Source of the DNA: Mesostigma viride
Lineage: Eukaryota > Streptophyta > Mesostigmatophyceae > Mesostigmatales > Mesostigmataceae
DNA length: 64,000 nt
NCBI GenBank assembly: GCA_009746045.1
Contig: RPFO01000072.1
Coordinates: 528,105 to 592,104, forward strand
Reading direction: 5' to 3'
The notes beneath the pieces are model-generated. The model was not told where the DNA came from and searched no databases. It was given only the letters and a program-made list of their open reading frames with translations. The first letter of the stretch is position 1. Each line of letters begins with the position of its first letter. A program made the position numbers and the translations under genes. Positions 22,618 through 32,864 of this stretch are shown here, one piece after another.

Positions 22618-23358
22618 TGTAGACGGATCGGCATGCAGGCTTGGGCGCAACTCCATGACCACCGCCGCTGGTGGAGCAACCCCGCCCTACCCTGGATCGT
22701 CAAGCGGGACCTCTTCAAGGTCGTCATTCTGACGATCCTGACCTACGGCGCCGAGACCTGGACACTGACGCAGGAGCTAGGGAGCAAGGACTCGACGGCA
22801 ACGTCACCAAGATGCTGCGCAAGGCCCTTCACATGCATCCCAATGATTTGGTTTGCACATTAGTAATGAGGATTTGTACGCTGATTTGCCCTATGTTTCC
22901 CACATTATTAGGCACAGGCGCCTGGGCCTAGCCGGGCACCTGGCCCGCACAGATCAGGTAGACACATCAGATAGCCACTAGTTGGCACCAAGCCCGCCCA
23001 GCCTGGGCGTTATGTCCTCACCTGGCGTGCCCTAGGCCGCGTGCAGCAGGGCCGCTACCCGTGGACTTTTCGTGATAGACTCGGCATGGACATGTGCTAC
23101 ACTAGACGTGACGGGCTCACACCCGGGCAGCCTCCTGGTTTGTCTGTAATATGGAGGCAGATGGTACGCAAGGATACATGGCAAGTAGTGATGAAGAAGG
23201 AGACCATCCCCAAGTCTGTGGGGGCTCCGCCGCCTCCGCGTGTGACCGCGTATGGCATTCATAGCGATTCGGGCCGTGGTGCCCTGACAACCCTGTAACT
23301 AGGACATAGATCAATTAATTAATTAATTAATTAATTAATTAATTAATTAATTAATTAG
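22618..23358 (+). mobile_element. 5'-truncated LINE copy (same family as 12.15-13.46 kb)
   Basis: Starts with the sequence found at 12705 of the first copy and carries the RT C-terminal segment (LFKVVILTILTYGAETW, HRRLGLAGHLARTDQVDTS). Small indels break the frame. It ends in a long (TTAA)n tail at 23310-23357. Unlike the other copies, it lacks most of the hairpin region. Confidence 0.85.
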
Positions 23359-23619
23359 ACTTGTGCTCCCGTTGGGGAGTCACGGAGCATTAACCCCGAT
23401 GGATGCATGGATGGATGCAAACAGTCCTACCGGTCTAATCTATCTACAACATGTATCTACAACATCTATCTACAACATCAAAAGCCAACTGGTCTAAGCT
23501 CGCTACCCTAGGGGACCTGTCTGGCGTGCTTCCCGTATGTTTGCACACCCGGGCGCTTCCCCACGGGAGGGGAGTTCGTTGTCCTCTATGACCTGGGCTC
23601 ACTTGGCCTTGTCCATCAT

Positions 23620-24411
23620 TAAATTATAAATTAAATTAAATTATAACATGCCTCCGTGGGGGGGTCATGTAGCACATATTTCATGATGGATGGGGTGGAG
23701 GAAGCCGCGTGATCGAACTATCCTAACTCTATCTAGAAAATCCTAACTGCACTACTCATCAAAACGCCTCCTCCGCTTGGGGGGAGGTGGCTTGCCCACA
23801 GGGTCGGGCGTGTGCGCCTTGACGATCTTCTTCCACCGCGTCTTGTCCTGCATGGCAGTCCAAAGACGGGAGAGAGAGTGGATGCGGTGCTCAAACTGGG
23901 CTGGGACCACTAGGTCGTCCAGCAACATCTGAACGTAGTTCGTGACAGGTTTCCCTACCCTTTTGGGAATGTCCTTGGGGCCAGGCCAGGTCAGAATGTG
24001 CCGCCCTGGCTGTCCAAGCCGCTGGGGGCCGGCCAGACCGAGGGTGGTGTCGACCTGGCTGGTGCGTGCAAGGTGTCCTACAAATGCTATCCTACGCTGC
24101 CTAATCTCGTCCGAAACACGAGGCATGCCATGATACAAAGACTCTGATGACGGACGCTCGGAAAAACCTGCATTAAGGACCTGCCGGAGCATCCTGTAAA
24201 CTGTGCCGTCGAGCCGAGCTGCCAGTTTGGGTGGGAGGGTCCACGCCTCGGCGCCATACGTGAGCACCGTGAGGACGAGGACCTTGAAGAGCATGCGCTT
24301 GCGGTGCCCGTTAAGGCCCTTCGAGCGCCAGTAGGGTGTGAGCGAACGGAGCTTGGCCCAGGCAAGGCCGATGCGGGTGTCCACATCGTCGGGGGGTGTC
24401 CACATCGTCAT
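23620..24411 (-). mobile_element. LINE fragment of a second subfamily, minus strand
   Basis: A 219-codon intact frame (24411-23752) encodes the region downstream of the RT palm: LFKVLVLTVLTYGAEAWTLP, RLDGTVYRMLRQVLNAGF, RRIAFVGHLARTSQVDTTLGLAG, then a basic C-terminus (KPPPPKRRRRFDE). It is clearly diverged from the copies at 12 and 22 kb. Its 3' UTR contains CACGGAGGCATG and runs into an AT-rich tail (TTATAATTTAATTTA) near 23620-23650. Confidence 0.8.
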
Positions 24412-24439
24412 TGTCCATCATCTTGTTCCAAATCACGGA

Positions 24440-24535
24440 GGACCAAGATAACTTACCTCATCCATTCCATCCCATGTTCCCCTCCCACTGAGGACTTCTG
24501 CTCATGTGACGCAGTGTAGAAGTTAATTAATTAAT
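24440..24535 (+). mobile_element. LINE 3'-end fragment, plus orientation
   Basis: Matches the CATCCATTCCATCCCATGTT...GAGGACTT 3' segment of the 12-13 kb element and ends in (TTAA)n at about 24517-24533. Confidence 0.7.
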
Positions 24536-24719
24536 GTAGGAGGATGTGCAACAAATCTTACTATACTGAGACTCTGCATGAGACTCTGCATGCGACTCTG
24601 CAATGCATGAGACTATACTGAGACTCTGCATGCCGAAATACAATGCCCCGATTATAATAGCTACCCCCGGTCCCGTAATTGGGGAGCCGCGGCCGAGCAT
24701 GCACAAAAAACTCGGATTG
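24536..24719. other. Short spacer with GAGACTCTGCATG repeats
   Basis: Four imperfect copies of a GAGACTCTGCATG-like motif lie at 24577-24635. No gene is seen. Confidence 0.5.
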
Positions 24720-24721
24720 AT

Positions 24722-24912
24722 GTGAAAAATTAATTAATTAATTAATTAATAGACACGTGGCTGCGTCACATGAGCATAAGTCCTCAGTGGAAGGGGAACA
24801 TGGGATGGAATGGATGGTGTAAGTGATCTAGCTAGGTCCTAGTTACAGGTTTGTGGGCACCGCGGCTCGAATCGCTATATGAATGCCATACGCCGTCACA
24901 CGGATGTGAAGA
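24722..24912 (-). mobile_element. LINE 3'-end copy, minus orientation
   Basis: Begins with (TTAA)n, then a diverged hairpin region (CACGTGGCTGCGTCACATG) and the conserved 3' segment, truncated after about 190 bp. Confidence 0.75.
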
Positions 24913-25069
24913 AGCCTAAAATAATCAAACTGATTACATGATTGCCTATAGCGTAGTCTAGGGGGCAGGACCCTGATTGCAGCTAGCACAATTGCGGCCA
25001 TGGTTTCGTGAGCCAGCGGCCAGCCATAACTTCAATGAACAAGGCTAAACGTTTCCATCTCAATTAATT

Positions 25070-25430
25070 CATATTAATTAATTAATTAATTAATAGACAC
25101 GTGACTGCGTCACGTGAGCATAAGTCCTCAGTGGGAGGGGAACATGGGATGGAATGGATGGTATAAGCTATCTAGGTCCTAGTTACAGGGGTGTGGGGCT
25201 GTGGGCACCGCGGCCCGAATCGCTATGAATGCCATACTTGGTCACACGCGGAGCCCCCACAGGCTTGGGGGTGGTCTCCTTCATCACTACTTGCCATCTA
25301 TCCTTTCGCACCATCTGCCTCCATATTACAGACAATCCAGGAGGCTGCCCGGGGGTGAGCCCATCACGTCTAGTGTAGCACATGTCCATGCCGAGTCTAT
25401 CACGAAAAGTCCACATGATCAATATTAATT
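25070..25430 (-). mobile_element. LINE 3'-end copy, minus orientation
   Basis: (TTAA)n at 25072-25092, the perfect hairpin CACGTGAC-TGC-GTCACGTG at about 25098-25116, then the 3' coding end in reverse. Truncated near 25415. Confidence 0.85.
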
Positions 25431-26613
25431 CATATTGATCATCCTGAACGACTCGAAAACGCGGAAATGATAACGGCAGGCTCGAGCTACCATGGTCCGG
25501 ATTCTCCCGATTTCTGGCCTGCGCTTGTTGTCTCCTTGATGGTGCATGGATGCACCAATTAACCCTATACCGCGGAGGGGCCCTTGTCATGGCCTTCGCT
25601 ACCTGCATGATACCAAGCCAGCTTGTACATGCATCTTTTTCCATAGCTCAATGAGTGGCCTTGGCCCCCCATGTACGTCTGCCATGCACGGTCTTTCCCG
25701 GAACGTGCGGGGTCCCTTCACCCTTGTGGCATTTGGCTTATAGCTGGGTCGCCCCGGCCACGTGAGTGGCCGGGTGGCAGCCAGGCTAGGCAGACCGCAG
25801 CCCTGCGCTGGGGCCACGGGTGCGCTGGAGCCGCAGTTAATAATATAGAAGTAAAATAATACTACTAATACAATAATACTAGGAGACAACTATTCTAATA
25901 CATAGCAATATAATAACTCATTAGTAAACTAAAGCGCACGACTGTGCCACGTGCAAGTTTTTAATCGGTCCCAATAAATGAACCGCCAGCCCCAAATACA
26001 CAACAAGGAGGTAGGGCGCCCTAGGTTCTCTTACTGCCTGGGGGCCAAGCCACATAGTACTCTCTCTGCATCAAGGTGCTGGCAGAACTGCGGATGCAAT
26101 AAGACCCTGCGCTGGCAACACGTGGCGGATGCTTCACCATTGGGGGGGGCAAGCTCGCACTTTCAGCCTTAAAAAAAAAAATGGCGAAGAGAGCGGTCTT
26201 GTAGTATTCCAAGCTTTGCATTATATTCATGGCGATGCCTCCAGAGACAACTCATTTGGCTTCGAGCAGTTGATCAAACCATACGGTCATGGTTAGGTTG
26301 CTCATAAACTGCACATGGGTAACTAAACTAAGATAATCATAGTAGGAACCCAGATGTAACGCAAGCTGGGTTGGCTTACATAGCACCAATAGAGTAATTA
26401 CACAACATGGCTCTGCAGAAAAGTGCGACTCTCCCCATGCAAATGTCTCCCCACTGGGTTAAGCTATTGATAACACAACCAGCGCAGGCCTGAAATTGTG
26501 TGGACCCAGACCATAGGAACTAGGAAGGTCAAGACTGCCGCTGTATTAGCAGCATTGTCTAGAGAGCTTTCCCTTGTTTGATGCCATACGTATCCTGGAC
26601 GCACATCCCCTGC
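25431..26613. other. Intergenic; no gene seen
   Basis: Mixed sequence with short frames on both strands and an A-run at 26170-26180. Nothing resembles a known protein or RNA. It lies downstream of the SPPL3 stop codon. Confidence 0.4.
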
Positions 26614-29600
26614 TCACGGCTCCTCCATGCCTGGTTTGGGCACGAAGAGAATTGGCCGCGGCCCGTCCCACAGCTCCCTCAGCTCGCTGCGCGCGTACCC
26701 TAGTGCGCCCAAGGGGAGGAGGGTCATCGGGACCTGCAAACGATGGGATAAGGCAACGGGTAACGAACCAGTTTGTCATTATGCAGGGGCCGTCATGGGG
26801 TGCAGCTTGGGCGGAGCAGCAGCACAAGGACCAGCCGTGCTTGTCTTCAGCCATGCCGACACCGCGCGGTCAACACGTGCCGACTACGGACCAGAGGCAA
26901 GACAGGGGTCAGCAGATGCCGGACCCATGCTCATGCCGGTATGCCGGATGCCAGCACACTGTAGACAATGCAACGTCCATAGATAGCCAGTCCACACAGA
27001 GTGCAGACGTCCATGCTGATGATGGAGGCACATGCAGCCGTCATACACATGTTGGCATATGTGATGGCATCCTTGAATCAAACTAAGAAATAAAGTGTCA
27101 TCTTTTGTGCTACCGCCCATGTGTGCATGCACACGTGCATGTGGCAACGTGCCTGCGTGTGCCGTGTGCATGTGCATATTGCGTGCGGGCAGGTGTCGGA
27201 ACAGGACGCCCTCACCAGGCAAATGAAATGTGTGTGCATGCGTTTGGTGCGCGCCCTCACCAGGTACATTAGCGCGGGCTGGGGCGACCGCGTCAAGATG
27301 CCCGCAGCCAGCGCGGCCAGCAGGCCTACCGTGTAGCCGACGCACGTACACCCCATGTAGCTGGGGGTGAACCAGGACCCCAGGCCAGTCGGGTGAGTAC
27401 CGGCCCCAATGCCCCCACTGGACATTGGCAGCGCTTGTTGTGCGCTCGTTGGCGAGGAGCTAGCGCCTGTAACGCTGCCCCCCGCCGCGCCCCCCATCTG
27501 TGTCAGCTTGCTCCCGCTTGCGTGCCGGTCTAGCAGGCCGGCATGATGACTCGCTTGCGTGCCGGTCGCAAGAACAACGCTCTCTAGCCGGATGGTTGAC
27601 TCGTAGCCCGCACCATGACTGCTGGCACCTGCACTGGCCGTATACCCCTCCTCCTCTGCCTCCGCATCTCTCTTCTTGCGGTGGTCAAAGCAGAGGGCCA
27701 GCGCAAGAAGCATGCCCGGGAGTGCCTACGAGCATGGCAGGGTGTTTTAAGGGATATGAGAGGATGCACATGACAACTTTGAGGAGGCTACCAGCAGGCA
27801 TACTGTGTTCATCGGGGGCTCCACCATGAAGGCAAAAATGCAAAATCTCATGTAATGCGATGAGGAATGCGATGAGGAATGCGGTGAGGATGAGGATGAG
27901 GATGAGGATGAGGATGAGGATGAGGATGAGGATGAGGATGAGGATGAGGATGAGGATGAGGATGAGGATGAGGATGAGGATGAGGATGAGGATGAGGATG
28001 AGGATGAGGATGAGGATGAGGATGAGGATGAGGATGAGGATGAGGATGAGGATGAGGATGAGGATGAGGATGAGGATGAGGATGAGGATGAGGATGAGGA
28101 TGAGGATGAGGATGAGGATGAGGATGAGGATGAGGATGAGGATGAGGATGAGGATGAGGATGAGGATGAGGATGAGGATGAGGATGAGGATGAGGATGAA
28201 GATGATGATGCTGACAACGACAATAATGTTCTTGAAATCTCCTAAAAAATGACTAGGAGGACCAGGAATGGGATACAAGATTGTCAAGAAAACGGCCTCA
28301 CCATGTCACCTAGGCCCAGAATAAGGAAGCCGCCCGGTGGTTCCGCGCCTGCTGGATTGGCCGCCAGGTGGCTGAAGAGCAGGCGAGGGAACATGAGCTT
28401 TACAGGGATGTCCAGCTGGCCGGTGACGTACACCTGCAGGGATGCATGCAAGGGTGCGGGAGCTTCTTTTGCTTCAGCAGTAAAGGAGTGTAATGCAGAG
28501 GTAATGGCAGCAAAGTGCGCTGGCCAAGACAATAAGGAAGTATGGTAAAGCCAGGTATTAATCTAAGGTACTGTCGATGAGACAGGCAGCGCAGGCAACA
28601 GGCCAGAAATCTGGTGAACTACATTTGCATCACTCGCCTTACTCCGCAAGTTTAAGTGGTCAATCCTTGGCAGCTACCCACAGCCTCGCGAGATGGGTGG
28701 AATAAAACCCCCATGCTTGGCCCCCCGCGCAATCTCACCGCCCCAAGGCAAGCACCAGCTATCGCCTGGCAGTGGAGGGACTGGGACTGTGTTCTTTGCA
28801 GATCCAGCAAGGTTAGCCCCTGCATTGCGCTGCAGAGAAACGTCACCAACCATGGGTCATGCACCGGTCAAACCGCCACCAAGACTTTGGGGGGCCGAAT
28901 TCTGCCCTCATTTCCCCCCTCCCTCCTCCCCCCAAACCTGATGCTTTACGCACAAGCACGCGCGTGATTGCATACCACCCACTAGGCGCTCATCTGTCCT
29001 CATACCCCCCACCATCCCATCCTCCTCCCTCCCTCCCTGTCTCCGCTCATCCCTCCCTCCCCGCCCTTGCCTGCGAGAGTGGCACGTGCAGGCTGCGGGA
29101 GAGCGTGTGGATCGGGTTGGCGCCGCGCCGCGTGGCCACGGAGACCATCACGTTGTCCCCGAACACGCGCGCGGAGAGGAACACCCAGAAGACGTCGTAC
29201 AGGAAGAGGGCGCACAGAAGCAGCGTGCACACCTGGGGGGTGGGGTGGTGGGCAGGTTGGGGGGTATGGGCAGGTTGGGGGGTTGGGAGGATCAAGTTGG
29301 GAGCGGAGGGCATGACATGGGGTGATGGCGTCAGCCGATTCTGGAGGCCAGATAGGAGCGTGGTAGAAGTGTGGTCGGCACGACCGCCGTCTTTGGCTTC
29401 TCATGTCCTTTCTAGTCCATGCGCGAAACAACGTGAACCCAACACACCCACACAAGCAGCCAGCAACCCACGCACGTGGCGCACGCACCTTCATGTTGGG
29501 TAGGCGGATATGGCTCATGAAGCCGATGCAGAGCGATATTCCCAGCACATTGTTGAGCACCCAGTGGCCCGTGACCAGCCAGGATAGGGCGATACCAATG

Positions 29601-30557
29601 CTGAGCGCCACCAGCAGCAGCTGTGGGGGCAGCAACCATGTGGTTTAAAGCAACCGTGCGGTCAAGCAACCACAAGGAGGGGGGGGGGGGCAGGTGGATG
29701 GCCCAGATGGGGTCCAAGGTGTCAGCGCAGCCCCGTGTTTGATGCCGCACGCTGCGGCCAGAATTAGTTAATTAATCGACGAAGCAACTGACTCATGCAG
29801 CAACAAGCGTGAGTGACCATGGAGAGGGAGGGATGGGGGGCAGCAGGGTACAGCAGAAGAGGAGAGGGAGGGGGAAGGGAGGGAGGGGAGAGGGGGATTA
29901 CCTGGGGCAACGGTCCAGGCAGGCCGCGAGAGAAAGCAAGGTACCTTAACTACAACCACACTACAGAGAAAGCAAGGTACAACCATCAATATTACGGTGC
30001 CTTACCCACAACCATCAATAGCGTGCAGAAAAAGGAGTATCACAGGACATGGGCAGTGGGAAACCGTAGGCCTGTTCTTAAACCTCCATGCACCCAAAAG
30101 GCTTTAATACTAGCTGTTGAGCATGCAGCAACCAGCGAGAGCAAAGGATGGCGTGGCCATTTAATGGACCACCAAGGCAGCGGGGACGGACCTGGGAGCG
30201 ATGCGTCTGCCACGCCTCATTGAGCCCGAGCAGGGATGCCGCCTTGCTCACCACGGGTTGTGCGGCAAACACGAACGAGGCGGCGGAGATTACGCAGCTG
30301 CTGATGACGAGGAGCTGCGAAATGGCGGAGAAGAAGTAGAAGAGGAGCAGCAGCGAGCAGGAACTGGCGATGGGTACCAGGAGCGCCTGCCGTTTGTCCA
30401 GAGTGACCGCGCTTTCGGCTCGGTCTCTCCACCCGGAGTTTCGCTCATGGGACAGCGCGCGATAGGCCCCTCCCACAACCACGGCGGTGGCCGTCGCCAC
30501 AAGCAAGATGCAGGAAGGCTCGACCAAATGGCGGAGTTCCCATAAAGGAAACGTCAT
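26614..30557 (-). CDS. SPPL3: Signal-peptide-peptidase-like intramembrane aspartyl protease (SPPL3 type)
   Basis: A GxGD-type aspartyl protease that cleaves type II membrane proteins within the bilayer; SPPL3 works in the Golgi on glycosyltransferases. Exons on the minus strand, each ending on a codon boundary: 30557-30192, 29620-29489, 29232-29071, 28433-28302, 27725-27261, 26733-26614 (stop TGA 26616-26614). Total 458 residues. The catalytic aspartates are in FLYDVFWVF (about residue 179) and ILGLGDM (about 263), and the PAL motif is in QPALMYL (about 414). SPPL3-specific order is clear: LLVPIASSCSLLLLFYFF, TGHWVLNN, HIRLPNMK, NVMVSVATRRGANPIHTLSRS, PMTLLPLGALGYARSELRELW. Several hydrophobic segments fit the nine-helix fold. 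After CFDHRKKRD there is an 80-odd-residue Ser/Gly/Ala-rich insert, longer than in animal SPPL3 (384 aa in human). The intron after 29071 begins with GC (CAG|GCAAGG). Confidence 0.93.
27207..27264 (-). repeat. Partial copy of the SPPL3 exon-5 splice donor
   Basis: The 13 bases spanning CCTG|GTGAGGGCG at the end of the exon 27725-27261 recur 45 bp downstream in the intron (27219-27207). It is short, so chance or sequence constraint cannot be excluded. Confidence 0.4.
27880..28200. repeat. (GATGAG)n hexanucleotide repeat in SPPL3 intron
   Basis: About 52 copies of GATGAG in the intron 28301-27726. On the sense (minus) strand it is pyrimidine-rich CTCATC. Confidence 0.98.
29069..29072 (-). other. 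GC splice donor of SPPL3 exon 3
   Basis: Exon 29232-29071 ends CTCTCGCAG and continues GCAAGGGC. Splicing at CAG|GCAAGG keeps phase and joins PLSQ to VYVTGQLDIP as the family alignment requires. The sequence matches the GC-AG donor consensus well. Confidence 0.65.
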
Positions 30558-31979
30558 GCCGACTTCAAATTGATACTTTTAGGATGACGCGACCTTGTGT
30601 TTGGGGTCAGAAGTCGTGCTGCAAGCTACATAATCCAGGTTTTCCGGGGCGAGACTACTTCATAACGGCACCGCCAGATAGATAATGTTTGGGCTTCGAG
30701 CAAACCTTGCGGCTGAACACCCTGCAAGCAGCCCGTATAACTCTTCTTCCCTGATATCAATCCCTGACGCAATTGCCGACTCGGGATGAGCACCCAAAAT
30801 CACGATCGACTCTGACGATCATTACCCCACACAATCACCTCAGGTCCAAAAGTGAAGCACCCACTCAACCAAGCCTTATACGATATCAATGAGGTGGGCT
30901 CAGGCGTCATTGCGTAAGGGCACGTCAGTCGGGACATTTGTATCGCATGGCGGACGCCATTTTGCAATAATGGGGCATCCGCTATCACGCCATTGAGACA
31001 ACCTTGCCAACCTACTGTAATTATGCAGGCGACATGGCAATTTGGCACGGCAAGAGCTGCTTATTTTCCCAGTTAGTGCAGCTGACTAACAAGCCGCGCG
31101 CGCGATCAAGTCCTGATCAAGTCACCAAAAATTTTGGCGGGGCACGTCGCGTCGTACGGACGCAAGTGGCGGACGCACAGTTGGGGAGGTGCCAAGCTGT
31201 GCCAAGCTGGAGGGCGATCTGCGACCGGCGCACCTGGACATGGACACGTGTACACGAACCCACGTGTGGCTCCTTGCCATCCTCGGGCTTGTGCCTTGTA
31301 TGCCAAGGCGACATGAGCGTCCCTTCGAATTGGGAATGTCGGAGGCATTACCAAAACACGAGCATGCTATCGAATAGTTGAAGCCACGGGAATGGCTGAC
31401 GTAATTAAAGCCGGCTGGGATGACTACCGTAATCAGTTGAATTTGCACCCGCTGAGAACCAAGGTTTGTTCTGCCTGATGCTCACTTGGATGATTAGCAA
31501 GTGGCAATGAACTCGTCTATCACCAAGTTGATGCGCGACTTGCCTGTGGTATTTAATACATTGGAATATGAATTAAGTGATCGCTTTCGGCAGACACAAA
31601 CATGGCGGCTTCCCAAGTGCAACTACAGCTCATAAATCCTTACATGTAGTCGCTATCATGACCGTGCCAGAAAGAGCAACCGCGCACTTGCAAGACGCAC
31701 GTTAGGTGCTGGGTTTCCTGGTTCAACGGCTTTAGTTAGTTCAATGGACTGACTCGGCCGAATGTCTCAGTTACGCAACATATTTAATCATGTTAAGATA
31801 TCAGAAATGAAGGGGGAAGCTCAGGCGTGGCTGTGCGGGTGCTGGTTCCTGCTTCGGTGTTTACTTCAAGGATTCATTTTGTTTTCAGCATTGGTACCAC
31901 ACAGATCACTCGTGGGGCACCTGCTGCTGTCCGCTGGTGCACGACATGCTTTCTGCGATAGTGAGCACCACCGCCGCAT
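30558..31979. promoter_or_regulatory. Divergent intergenic region between SPPL3 and MPV17
   Basis: About 1.4 kb between the start codons of two head-to-head genes, so it should contain both promoters and possibly 5' exons. I saw no convincing TATA box or RNA gene. Short frames at 31004-31448 are unremarkable. Confidence 0.45.
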
Positions 31980-32828
31980 ATGAGCTGGCTATTGAATTTC
32001 CCGCTACTTCAGGTTGGCATTTTTGTCAGAGGTAGCTCCGGATACACTGCCCAATTGCATCATTGTCACCCACCAAGTATGTACCAATGGCTGACCGTCG
32101 TGTGTCCCTGTGGCTTGTCTCTCATTGCCCAGGCGGTCACGTCAGGCGTGATAGCAGGGACCAGTGATGTCATCGCCCAAGTCGTGTCGGGTGCGCCATC
32201 GATTCGCTGGCGGCGCACGGCACTCATGGCGGTACGATGAAGAAGGAGATGACGAGTACAACGCCCAACGGTCTTGTATTCTTTCCCTAGTTGTTCCATG
32301 TGTTGCATCCCGTATTGTAGGACCAACCCAGGGCTTGATGGTCGGTAATTCGCAACATTATCGCAAGCCAACCCCCTTCCCCCCCGCCCCCCCGCGTGCG
32401 CTGCCAGCTGGCATGCCCATGCCATGCCCGTGCCAAGTGAGGTGCACACCTCGAAAGCTTGGCACATCGTTTCTCTCGACGCGCCGCCTACCATGACGTT
32501 CCGTGGCCTTGTACTGCCAGTACTGGCTGGGATCAGGTGATGCGCTCCCAATGAATGTTTCCTGGGATGGCAAACCTGGGAAGATGCCGTGTGCTGTGGC
32601 AGGCAGCTTTCCGAACACATTTCAAAGTCATGCGCCATGCCGAAACGCCTGTTGCATCCACGGGTTGTCCGCGGCCTTGCGCTGCGCTGCCCGCTCTGCC
32701 TACCCTCCCCTGACCCTCGCCACCATTCCCCATGTTTTAATCTTCACCCCCATACCCCATGTTTTAATCTTCCCAATTCCTTCATTTCACACACACACAC
32801 ACACTCACACACACACACACACGCACAC

Positions 32829-32864
<36 letters not shown>

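Noticed and set aside
32500..32545. Additional MPV17 exon (frame FRGLVLPVLAG)
   Set aside because: The exons 32133-32231 and 32916-33017 join in phase and match the family without an intervening segment.
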